64,000 bases of DNA, from positions 734,863 to 798,862 of the forward strand of contig CALUTQ010000001.1 of NCBI GenBank assembly GCA_944323745.1. Direction: 5' to 3'. The stretch comes from Candidatus Avelusimicrobium pullarium. Its GTDB lineage: Bacteria > Elusimicrobiota > Elusimicrobia > Elusimicrobiales > Elusimicrobiaceae. This document shows, in pieces, positions 52,657 through 59,733 of the stretch. The notes under the pieces are model-generated. The model saw nothing but the letters and a program-made list of their open reading frames with translations. It made no database searches and was not told the origin of the DNA. The position numbers and the translations under genes were made by a program. The stretch's first letter is position 1. Every line of letters starts with the position of its first letter.

Positions 52657-53841
52657 ATGTCCGATTTAACCTTAAGCAAGCGTGCGCAGACCATTGGCGA
52701 CTCTCCTACGCTGAAAATCAATGCCTTGGCGCGCGCGCTGAAAAAAGCAGGCAAGCCCATTGTGCATTTGGGCGGCGGTGAACCCGTTTTTCCCGCGCCG
52801 CTTTCGGCCGTGGACGCTATTGTGGCCAAGGCCCAAAGCCGCAAAATAAAATATTCTCCCTCATCGGGCACGCCGGAACTGAAAGAGGCGGTTGCTAAAT
52901 ATACCTTAGAAAATTACGACTGGCAGGTATCTGCGGAAAACATTATCATTTCCGCCGGAGCCAAGCAGGCTTTGTTTAACTTTTTGCTCGCGGCCGTAAA
53001 CGAAGGCGACGAAGTGGTCTTTCCTGCGCCGTATTGGGTAAGCTATCCGGAAATGGTCAAAATGGCCGGCGGCACGCCCGTTATCGTGCGCCCCGACCAA
53101 GGGCAGCTGTGTGTGCGCTTTGAACAATTGGCCGCCGCAGTAACGGACAAGACCAAAGCCATTTTGCTTAACAGCCCCAACAATCCTTCGGGCCAGATTT
53201 TTGACGAAGATTTTATCAAACAAACCGTACAACTGGCCGAAAAGAAAAACATTTTTTTAGTTATGGACGATATTTATCATAAACTCGTCTTTGACAAAAA
53301 AGTATGCCCCAACCCGCATAAATACAGTACCCAAGGCCAAAATTTGGTCGTCGTCAACGGCGTATCCAAAGTATACGGCCTGACGGGGCTGCGCATCGGG
53401 TGGGCGGTGTCGGAAAATAAAACTTTAATCAGCGCGATGGGCCGTATGCAGGCCCAGAGCACTTCGTGCAACAGCGATTTGTCGGAAACGGCTGCCGCCG
53501 CTGCTTTGAACGGAGACCAAAGCTGCATTAAAGAACTTTGCTCTTTGTTGGAACAGAATAGAAACGTACTGCTGGCAGAGCTGGCGCAGATTGCGCATTT
53601 GCGCGTGCAGAAGCCGCAGGGAACGTTCTATTCATTTGCCGATTTTAGCTATTATAATCCGGATTCGCAGGCGCTGGCTCAGTACCTGCTGGAGACGGCT
53701 TTGGTAGCTGTGGTGCCCGGCAAGGCCTTCGGGATGGACGGTCATTTGCGCATTAGTTTTTGCGCCTCCCAAGACAGTATTGTCGAAGGGGTAAGAAGGA
53801 TAAAACGGGCCCTTGAAAATCTCCCTATAAAGGAAGGATAG
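52657..53841 (+). CDS. Class I pyridoxal-phosphate aminotransferase (aspartate aminotransferase-like)
   Basis: The 394-residue enzyme has the fold type I pattern: LGGGEPVFPAP near the N-terminus, SSGTPELKEAVA, SPNNPSGQIFD, and the PLP lysine in GVSKVYGLTGLRIGW. The C-terminal RISFCAS contains the carboxylate-binding arginine. Closest by eye to the AspC-type 1b aminotransferases; exact amino-acid preference is uncertain. The start at 52657 was chosen because AAGGAG lies upstream; an upstream reading frame adds a basic unconserved leader. pckA follows after 7 bases, linking oxaloacetate/aspartate metabolism. Confidence 0.9.
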   Translation: MSDLTLSKRAQTIGDSPTLKINALARALKKAGKPIVHLGGGEPVFPAPLSAVDAIVAKAQSRKIKYSPSSGTPELKEAVAKYTLENYDWQVSAENIIISAGAKQALFNFLLAAVNEGDEVVFPAPYWVSYPEMVKMAGGTPVIVRPDQGQLCVRFEQLAAAVTDKTKAILLNSPNNPSGQIFDEDFIKQTVQLAEKKNIFLVMDDIYHKLVFDKKVCPNPHKYSTQGQNLVVVNGVSKVYGLTGLRIGWAVSENKTLISAMGRMQAQSTSCNSDLSETAAAAALNGDQSCIKELCSLLEQNRNVLLAELAQIAHLRVQKPQGTFYSFADFSYYNPDSQALAQYLLETALVAVVPGKAFGMDGHLRISFCASQDSIVEGVRRIKRALENLPIKEG

Positions 53842-53848
53842 GTAAATT

Positions 53849-55486
53849 ATGAACACAAAACACGCAAAACCGGATTTTTTTAAACCGGACTATGGGCTGG
53901 AAAATTCCGGCCTAAAAACCACCAAGACCGTGCACTGGAACTATTCCACCCCGGCCTTGTATGAAGAAGCCGTCAAACGCGAAGAAGGCGACATCGTTTA
54001 CGGCGGCCCGCTGTGCGTCAGCACCGGCAAACACACCGGCCGCAGCCCCAACGACCGCTTCTTTGTGAAAACCAAAGACGTGGAAGGCAAGCTTTGGTTC
54101 AGCAAAGGCAACGTGGGCATTGAGCCGAAATATTGGGACATCTTATTTGCCAAAGCCCAAAAATATGTGGAAGACAAAGAACTCTTTGTGCGTGATGCTT
54201 ATGTAGGCTCCAGCGAGGCTTCCCGCCTTAAAGTGCGCGCCATTACCGAATGCGCCTGGACGAACCTGTTTGTTAAAAATATGTTCATTGAGCCTAAAAA
54301 AGAAGAGCTCAAAGGTTTTGTGCCGGAATTTACGCTCATCTGCCTGCCGCGTATGAAAGCCGACCCGAAAACCGACGGCACCAACTCCGAAACGGCCATT
54401 TTGATTAACTTTGAAAAGAAGATGGTCTTGGTTATCGGTTCCGAATACGGCGGCGAAAACAAAAAAGCCCTGTTCACGGTAATGAACTACCTCTTGCCGC
54501 AGAAAGGCATTATGACGATGCACTGCTCTGCCAACGTGGGCCCCAAAGGCGACAGCGCCATTTTCTTCGGTTTGTCCGGTACGGGCAAAACCACCCTGTC
54601 TGCTGATGTATCCCGCGGGCTCATCGGCGACGATGAACACGGCTGGGACGAAAGCGGCGTTTTCAACTTTGAAGGCGGCTGCTACGCTAAAGTCATTAAA
54701 CTCAACCCCGAAGCCGAACCGCAAATCTATTCCACCACGCACCGCTTTGGCACCGTGTTGGAAAACGTGGTCTTTGACCCCGAAACCGGCAAACTGGATC
54801 TGGACGACGGCTCTTTGACCGAAAATACCCGCGCCTGCTATCCGCTTAACTTCATCAGCAACGCGGTGGAAAGCGAACGCGCCGATCACCCGAAGAACAT
54901 CATCTTCCTTACCTGCGATGCTTTCGGTGTGATGCCTCCGATCTCTAAACTCAGCCCGGACCAGGCCCTGTACCACTTCATCAGCGGCTACACCGCCAAA
55001 GTGGCCGGCACGGAAAAAGGCGTAAAAGAACCCCAGAGCACGTTCAGCACCTGCTTCGGCGGCCCGTTTATGCCCTTGCATCCGGATGTGTATGCCCAGT
55101 TGCTCAAAAAGAAAATTAAAGAACACAATGTGGACTGCTGGCTGGTCAACACCGGCTGGATCGGCGGCCCGTACGGCGTGGGCAACCGCATCAGCATCAA
55201 ATACACCCGCACGCTGCTCAACGCGGCCTTGGACGGCAAATTGGCTAAAGTACACTTCATTACGGACCCCGTGTTCGGTTTCCAGATTCCGACCGAATGC
55301 GAAGGCGTACCTTCTGAAATCTTGAACCCGATGAACTTGTGGAAAGATAAAGAAGCCTATATGAAGAAGTACGAAGAATTGGCCAAGGCCTTTGTGGAAA
55401 ACTTTAAGAAATACGCCGACGGCGTATCTCAGGAAGTGCTTTCCGCCGCGCCGAAAGTGAAAGAAAGCTGCTGCTGCGGCAAATAA
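53849..55486 (+). CDS. pckA: Phosphoenolpyruvate carboxykinase (ATP)
   Basis: The 545-residue enzyme interconverts oxaloacetate and phosphoenolpyruvate with ATP/ADP. The P-loop GLSGTGKTTLSAD and GDDEHGWDE follow MTMHCSANVG. The N-terminal GRSPNDRFFV and the late CFGGPFMPLHP segments are conserved. In gut anaerobes this enzyme often fixes CO2 toward succinate. The last residues (ESCCCGK) contain three adjacent cysteines, an odd tail not expected for the family. AAGGAAGG precedes the ATG. Confidence 0.97.
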   Translation: MNTKHAKPDFFKPDYGLENSGLKTTKTVHWNYSTPALYEEAVKREEGDIVYGGPLCVSTGKHTGRSPNDRFFVKTKDVEGKLWFSKGNVGIEPKYWDILFAKAQKYVEDKELFVRDAYVGSSEASRLKVRAITECAWTNLFVKNMFIEPKKEELKGFVPEFTLICLPRMKADPKTDGTNSETAILINFEKKMVLVIGSEYGGENKKALFTVMNYLLPQKGIMTMHCSANVGPKGDSAIFFGLSGTGKTTLSADVSRGLIGDDEHGWDESGVFNFEGGCYAKVIKLNPEAEPQIYSTTHRFGTVLENVVFDPETGKLDLDDGSLTENTRACYPLNFISNAVESERADHPKNIIFLTCDAFGVMPPISKLSPDQALYHFISGYTAKVAGTEKGVKEPQSTFSTCFGGPFMPLHPDVYAQLLKKKIKEHNVDCWLVNTGWIGGPYGVGNRISIKYTRTLLNAALDGKLAKVHFITDPVFGFQIPTECEGVPSEILNPMNLWKDKEAYMKKYEELAKAFVENFKKYADGVSQEVLSAAPKVKESCCCGK

Positions 55487-55503
55487 GCCTTGTACAGTAT
55501 TGC

Positions 55504-55534
55504 ATTGTAAGGGGGAGCGTATCCCCCTTACAAT
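55504..55534. other. Perfect 12-bp inverted repeat between pckA and SWIB gene
   Basis: ATTGTAAGGGGG (55504-55515) and CCCCCTTACAAT (55523-55534) are exact complements around a 7-base loop. A proper T-run is missing. It may be an unusual pckA terminator or an operator for the SWIB gene. Confidence 0.55.
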
Positions 55535-55610
55535 TTGTAACCTAATTTACTAAAATAGAGGAAATACCCCTTAGGTGGTATCTGAAACCCTAAAACACAG
55601 GAGAATTTTT

Positions 55611-55865
55611 ATGGCAAAAGCTAATGCTAAATTTATGGCCCCGTTAACCCCCAGCGCCGCTTTGGCCGCCGTGGTGGGCGCCAACCCGCTTCCGAGAACC
55701 GAAATCGTTAAAAAGATGTGGGACTACATCAAGAAAAACGGTTTGCAGGACAGCACCAACAAACGTATGATCAACGCTGATGAAAAATTGGCCGCTATTT
55801 TTGAAGGCAAAAAACAAATCAGTATGTTTGATATGAGCAAATACATTTCTAAGAACGTCAAATAA
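55611..55865 (+). CDS. SWIB/MDM2-domain protein
   Basis: The 84-residue protein is a single SWIB domain: FMAPLTPSAALAAVVG, LPRTEIVKKMWDYIKKNGLQD and INADEKLAAIF. In eukaryotes SWIB belongs to chromatin remodellers; in bacteria small SWIB proteins are best known in chlamydiae, where a nucleoid role has been proposed. No second domain is present. AGGAG precedes the ATG at 55611. A terminator follows. Confidence 0.94.
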   Translation: MAKANAKFMAPLTPSAALAAVVGANPLPRTEIVKKMWDYIKKNGLQDSTNKRMINADEKLAAIFEGKKQISMFDMSKYISKNVK

Positions 55866-55882
55866 TTTGGCTTTGCGGAAAT

Positions 55883-55914
55883 AAAACCCGCCCTGCAAAG
55901 GGCGGGTTTTTTAT
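55883..55914 (+). terminator. Terminator after the SWIB gene
   Basis: AACCCGCCCT and AGGGCGGGTT form a perfect stem followed by TTTTTAT. Confidence 0.92.
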
Positions 55915-56056
55915 ATGCCGCGGCGAAGCAAAATGTAAGGCAATAGGGGTTCTGTTTACAGTGTTTGCGGGAGCATACGGGCAAACGGATAGGAAATATG
56001 TGTCGTGCTCCGACAGATGGCTTGCTGGCGCGAATAGGCATCCCGGAACAGGCAAA

Positions 56057-56121
56057 ACGGGCATCCGGCGGAAATAAACAGGTTATAGCCGCCATTCAAA
56101 CGTACGGGCATCCGGCGGAAA
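56057..56121. repeat. Exact 18-bp direct repeat pair
   Basis: ACGGGCATCCGGCGGAAA occurs at 56057-56074 and again at 56104-56121, 47 bases apart, in the intergenic region. Confidence 0.85.
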
Positions 56122-56266
56122 CGAATAAACTACGAAGAAGCCTCAAAAGCGGCCGTAAACAGACAACCGGCGCCAGCAAACGGCTCTAAAGGCAAATTGA
56201 AATCTTTTTGTGCGTAAACGTAAGTGCTTTTTGCAATAAAATATTTCTTTTTCTTGGTAAATAAAC

Positions 56267-56278
56267 TATACTTAGTTT
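56267..56278 (+). promoter_or_regulatory. Leaderless-type promoter of the Sel1-like gene
   Basis: TATACT (56267-56272) is followed by six bases and the ATG at 56279, with no Shine-Dalgarno sequence. Confidence 0.62.
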
Positions 56279-56752
56279 ATGAACGCATTTATACTTATTT
56301 TTCTTTCTTGCATTGTCGTGGGCTGTGTGGGTTACGGTTTGTGGCTGCGCCGGCCGCCTTCCCCTGCCATAAAAAAGCAAATGTATAAAGAATTGGAACA
56401 ACGCGCCAAAGAAGGCGATAAAGAAGCAATGTATCGCTTTGCGGAATTGTTTTATGAAGAAAAAGAAGAAAAATATTACCCGATGATTTTTAAATGGGTC
56501 AGCATTTTGGCCGCGCAGGAAAAAGACCCCGCCGTGTGGCTTTTGCTGGGGGATCTGTATGCTTCCGGCTGCGGTACCCTGCGGGACCCGAAGCGTTCGC
56601 TGAGCTGTTATGAACAGGCGCTCTCGGCCGATATCGTTTCCGGCAAAAATACCGATTTAAGCAAAGAAGCACACGATTATTTGGAACAGTGCATTATTCG
56701 CCTGCGCAAAGAAATTTTCGGAGCAAAACCTTCAGACAAAAACCCCGCTTAA
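56279..56752 (+). CDS. Membrane-anchored Sel1-like repeat protein
   Basis: The 157-residue protein has an N-terminal membrane helix (about 3-22). Two to three Sel1/TPR-like helical pairs follow (RAKEGDKEAMYRFAELFYEE; VWLLLGDLYASGCGTLRDPKRSLSCYEQAL). Sel1 repeats mediate protein contacts, and the partner is unknown. The stop codon lies inside the terminator hairpin at 56738-56765. TATACT sits six bases before the ATG. Confidence 0.75.
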   Translation: MNAFILIFLSCIVVGCVGYGLWLRRPPSPAIKKQMYKELEQRAKEGDKEAMYRFAELFYEEKEEKYYPMIFKWVSILAAQEKDPAVWLLLGDLYASGCGTLRDPKRSLSCYEQALSADIVSGKNTDLSKEAHDYLEQCIIRLRKEIFGAKPSDKNPA

Positions 56753-56765
56753 CGGCGGGGTTTTA
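56738..56765. terminator. Terminator overlapping the Sel1-like stop codon
   Basis: AACCCCGC and GCGGGGTT form the stem with A and T flanks. It also serves the convergent NhaC-family gene, which ends 3 bases further on. Confidence 0.88.
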
Positions 56766-56767
56766 AA

Positions 56768-58102
56768 TTAAACGGCGGCTTTCTTTTCAGACGAGCGCGG
56801 CCCTTTGCGCGGGTAGCCCAGCCAAATGGCCGTCAGCGCCCCGATACCCAAAAGATACGGATAATACAAATATTGCATAATCGCCACCGGAGAAAGCCCC
56901 GAAAGTCCCGCCGCCATCAGCAGTTGGGCACCGTAGGGAATGGCCCCCTGTACAAAACAGGAAAAAATGTCCAAAATACTGGCCGAACGGTTGGCCGGAA
57001 TTTTAAACCGCGTGGCGATTTCTTTGGCGATAGGGCCGGCCATAATCAGCGCAATAGTGTTATTGGCCGTACATAAATTGGCAAACCCCACCAGACCGGC
57101 AATGGAAAGCTCCGCCTTGCGGACGGAATTGGCCTTAGCGGTCATTTTTTGAATGATCCAGGCAAACCCGCCGTTTAAGCGGATCATTTCCAGCATACCG
57201 CCGGCTAAAATGGTGACTACAATCAGCTCGCCCATTCCGTTAATGCCTTTGCCCATTGCTCCCGTCCAGCCCCAGGCATCAAAAGCCCCCGTTAAAAGGC
57301 CTATAAGGCCCGCCAGCAGCGTGCCGCCCAAAAGCACCGTCATTACGTGCACGCCGGCCAAAGCCGCCGCCAAAACCGCCAGATAGGGCAATACGTGCAG
57401 CCAGTTGACTGCCCCTGCCTGATAAGGCTCGGCCGCGTTTTTACCCATTAAAAAATAGGCCAGCACCGTCAGCGCCGCAAAGGGCAGCACAATGCGCAGA
57501 TTGGTGCGGAATTTGTCTTTCATACGGCAGCCTTGGGTGCGGGTGGCCACGATGGTAGTGTCCGAAATAAAAGAAAGATTGTCGCCAAACATTGCTCCGC
57601 TGACTACGGCTGCGGTAATAAGCGCCGGCGAAACGCCCGTTTTTTGTGCAATACCGGCCGCCACGGGCGTTAACGCCACAATAGTGCCGACGGAGGTGCC
57701 CACCGAAACAGACACAAAACAGGCGGCCAAAAACAAACCGGGAACCAGCAGATTATGCGGCAGCAGCCAAAGGGTCAGGTTGACGGTGCTGTCCACCGCG
57801 CCCATCGTCTGGGTCGTTTGGGCAAAGGCGCCGGCTAAAATAAAAATCAGCACCATAAGCATAATGTTGCCGTCGGCGGCTCCTTTGCAGAAATATTCTA
57901 TTTTTTGGGAGATGTTGCCCCCTTTAGAGGCCACCACCGCCACTACGGAAGCAAGCACAAAAGCTACCGTAATGGGCATTTTGTAAAAATCACCTGCCAG
58001 TAAAGACACGGCCAGATAGGCAATTAAAAAAACCCATAAAGGCAGCAAAGCCCAGGCATTGGGTTTTGCGGGGGGAACGGGCAAAGAAGTAAGCGGATCC
58101 AT
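56768..58102 (-). CDS. NhaC-family Na+/H+ antiporter-like transporter
   Basis: The 444-residue protein has about eleven membrane helices. Features such as FVSVSVGTSVGTIVALTPVAAGIA, SGAMFGDNLSFISDTTIVATRTQGC and IPYGAQLLMAA are typical of the NhaC/ArsB-type ion transporter superfamily. Na+/H+ exchange is likely, but related members move malate/lactate or other organic ions. It is a single gene; the tRNA-Arg(CCG) and its terminator lie upstream on the same strand. Confidence 0.87.
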   Translation of the reverse strand: MDPLTSLPVPPAKPNAWALLPLWVFLIAYLAVSLLAGDFYKMPITVAFVLASVVAVVASKGGNISQKIEYFCKGAADGNIMLMVLIFILAGAFAQTTQTMGAVDSTVNLTLWLLPHNLLVPGLFLAACFVSVSVGTSVGTIVALTPVAAGIAQKTGVSPALITAAVVSGAMFGDNLSFISDTTIVATRTQGCRMKDKFRTNLRIVLPFAALTVLAYFLMGKNAAEPYQAGAVNWLHVLPYLAVLAAALAGVHVMTVLLGGTLLAGLIGLLTGAFDAWGWTGAMGKGINGMGELIVVTILAGGMLEMIRLNGGFAWIIQKMTAKANSVRKAELSIAGLVGFANLCTANNTIALIMAGPIAKEIATRFKIPANRSASILDIFSCFVQGAIPYGAQLLMAAGLSGLSPVAIMQYLYYPYLLGIGALTAIWLGYPRKGPRSSEKKAAV

Positions 58103-58126
58103 AATTTATGTTCTCTTTTAACCTAA

Positions 58127-58147
58127 AAAAACCCCTTAACGGGGAAC
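58127..58147 (-). terminator. Putative terminator after tRNA-Arg(CCG)
   Basis: On the minus strand CCCC and GGGG pair across GTTAA and are followed by seven T residues. The stem is short. Confidence 0.6.
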
Positions 58148-58243
58148 AAACACAGAGGGTTTCATTTAGGCGGTGAACGTAACGAAAAGCGGAAATAAGA
58201 AGAAAAACTGACGTCTGTCCTTTACTAAATGAACAATCTGATA

Positions 58244-58315
58244 TGCGCCCGGCGGGAGTCGAACCCACATCTCCAGCTTCGGAGGCTGACGCTCTATCCA
58301 TTGAACTACGGGCGC
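58244..58315 (-). tRNA. tRNA-Arg(CCG)
   Basis: The minus strand folds as a complete 72-nt tRNA: acceptor GCGCCCG/CGGGCGC, anticodon loop CTCCGAA with anticodon CCG (reads CGG), T-loop TTCGACT and a four-base variable loop AGAT. CCA is not encoded. Confidence 0.96.
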
Positions 58316-58376
58316 AAATAACCGGCGGCTATCTGCCGCCGAATATATTTTATCATATTAGACGGAAGCTTTGTTT

Positions 58377-58391
58377 GCCGGAGCATAGTAT
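58377..58391 (+). promoter_or_regulatory. GGAGCATAGTAT motif upstream of the porin-like gene
   Basis: GCCGGAGCATAGTAT matches the site in front of the ECF sigma gene in 14 of 15 bases. It lies 75 bases before the ATG of the predicted outer-membrane protein. A second TATACT box, preceded by TTGC, is near 58422. Confidence 0.4.
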
Positions 58392-58466
58392 CTTTATCCG
58401 CTGGCGAAAAAATAAAATAGTTGCTATACTGAAAACAGCGGCAAATTCTTTTTAGACGGAGAATAT

Positions 58467-59219
58467 ATGTTAAAACATCTAGGGGTTGTGCTGGGTTTGT
58501 GTGTGTTTGGAGCTCTTTCTGCTTCGGCGCAAATTCAGAAGTTTTGCATCCCCGGGGTGGCGCCCTCGCGTAACGTAACGTCGCTGGAGCTGTCTCCTTC
58601 TACCAGCATTATTGATGACAAGGGGGGCATTTCTTCCAGCGCGCTGACGACCAAAATGTATTATGCCTTTACGCCCGATTACAATATCGGCATAGAAGTG
58701 CCGCTTTCCCGCTATGAAGTGCCCGGTGATTCCGTCAACGGGCTTGGGGATATTTTGCTGGCGGCGGAGGCGATTCATTCCGTGCACCATATTGACTGGG
58801 GCCTAAAGCTGGAAACAACGCTGCCTACCGCTACAGACCAAGCCTTGGGCACGGGCAAGTGGGTGCTTATGCCTTCGGTATTTGCTTTGGTGCCGGTAAA
58901 CGAAAATTTCTTTCTTTCCTTCGGGTATAAGCAATATTCTTCCATTGCCGGCGACGGGGGGAGAAAATCGGTTAATTATGCCCGTGTGCGTGCGTTGATT
59001 TCTTATATGGCCGATGCCCAGTGGTGGGTTACGTTTGACCCGCAGTATTATATGGACTATGACCGTTCCGGCCAGGCGGAGCTGGTGTGGGAAAGCGAAA
59101 TAGGCGTTATGGTCAACCCGGGAACGGCAATGTATATTAAACCCGGCGCGCATTTGGGCGGCAACTGGAAAACGCGCGACTGGACGTTGAGTATGGGCTT
59201 TAAGATATTGTACCTGTGA
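58467..59219 (+). CDS. Predicted outer-membrane beta-barrel (porin-like) protein
   Basis: The 250-residue protein has a signal peptide (about 1-21, ending SASAQ). The rest is a succession of amphipathic strands with alternating aromatic residues (LTTKMYYAFTPDYNIGIEVPL, FFLSFGYKQYSS, AQWWVTFDPQYYMDY). It ends in an aromatic-hydrophobic strand (GFKILYL), as outer-membrane barrels often do. It resembles the MetA-pathway/transporter-like barrel group, but the exact family is uncertain. GGAG precedes the ATG. A motif shared with the ECF sigma promoter lies upstream. Confidence 0.7.
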   Translation: MLKHLGVVLGLCVFGALSASAQIQKFCIPGVAPSRNVTSLELSPSTSIIDDKGGISSSALTTKMYYAFTPDYNIGIEVPLSRYEVPGDSVNGLGDILLAAEAIHSVHHIDWGLKLETTLPTATDQALGTGKWVLMPSVFALVPVNENFFLSFGYKQYSSIAGDGGRKSVNYARVRALISYMADAQWWVTFDPQYYMDYDRSGQAELVWESEIGVMVNPGTAMYIKPGAHLGGNWKTRDWTLSMGFKILYL

Positions 59220-59328
59220 CCGTTTGAAAAATGCTTGCGACGGTATGAAGAAAAATTTTGTAAATATTTTTCAAAAATGTTAAAATAAATGTGTAGTAAA
59301 AAACAGGTTGTAAAAAATATCCTTTTAA

Positions 59329-59403
59329 GCGCCCATAGCTCAATGGATAGAGTGTCAGCCTGCGGAGCTGAAGATACAAGTTCGATTCCTGTTGGGCGCA
59401 CCA
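59329..59403 (+). tRNA. tRNA-Arg(GCG), border of the acquired region
   Basis: A 72-nt tRNA plus encoded CCA: acceptor GCGCCCA/TGGGCGC, anticodon stem TCAGC/GCTGA and anticodon loop CTGCGGA with anticodon GCG (reads CGC/CGU). A20 and C35 are arginine identity features. The T-stem ACAAG/CCTGT has one A-C mismatch (pair 52-62). GCG is rare among bacterial tRNA-Arg, which normally use ACG. This is the only one of the three tRNAs here with encoded CCA. The sequence behind it is A/T-rich and carries defence-type genes. Confidence 0.9.
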
Positions 59404-59733
59404 TTTAAAATGGTTCTAAACGGAGTTTAACAAAGTTTAATTCTCCGACGATAAAAGAGCCAAAAAGATATAAAAAGACCTCCTAAAACCAGGAGGTCTT
59501 TTTTTAATGCAGTTTAATGGATTTTAACGCATTTTGACCAAAAATGGACACTTTTTGGACACCTCTTTCCCCTCTATAAATCGCTATAATACAACAAAAT
59601 ATTATTTTAAGATTACAGAATGGAAGACATTACAAATATCTAACGTGAAATCGTTCTGTATTCTGCAAGAACAAGGAAGATAGCAGCCCAATAGGGCCGG
59701 TACAAGATATAAAAATGATATTTTTAAATCATC
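59404..59733. other. Intergenic border of the island: terminator, short direct repeats, no gene
   Basis: No coding sequence is seen. A strong terminator lies at 59473-59506. TGGACAC occurs at 59545-59551 and 59556-59562, eleven bases apart, a helical-phase repeat such as found at integrase or repressor sites. TATAAT-like sequence is near 59586. The stretch is A/T-rich compared with the region before the tRNA. Confidence 0.5.
59473..59506 (+). terminator. Terminator after tRNA-Arg(GCG)
   Basis: AAAGACCTCCT and AGGAGGTCTTT form an 11-bp perfect stem followed by T residues. Confidence 0.9.

Larger units (their letters stand above)
55915..56278. other. Intergenic region with direct repeats, no convincing gene
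   Basis: A 74-codon reading frame at 55965-56189 has no recognisable protein features and unusual composition; I do not call it. The stretch contains an exact 18-bp direct repeat (56057-56074 and 56104-56121) and a weaker copy starting near 56034. A copy of GCGGGAGCATA at 55967-55977 also forms an inverted repeat GTTTGC...GCAAAC. The right end holds the promoter of the Sel1-like gene. Confidence 0.5.

Noticed and set aside
54143-55255. Long minus-strand open frame (370 codons) opposite pckA
   Set aside because: It mirrors pckA codons and shows no domain, signal or ribosome site.
55965-56189. Plus-strand frame of 74 codons before the Sel1-like gene
   Set aside because: It includes the 18-bp direct repeats and lacks a ribosome site or any recognisable feature.
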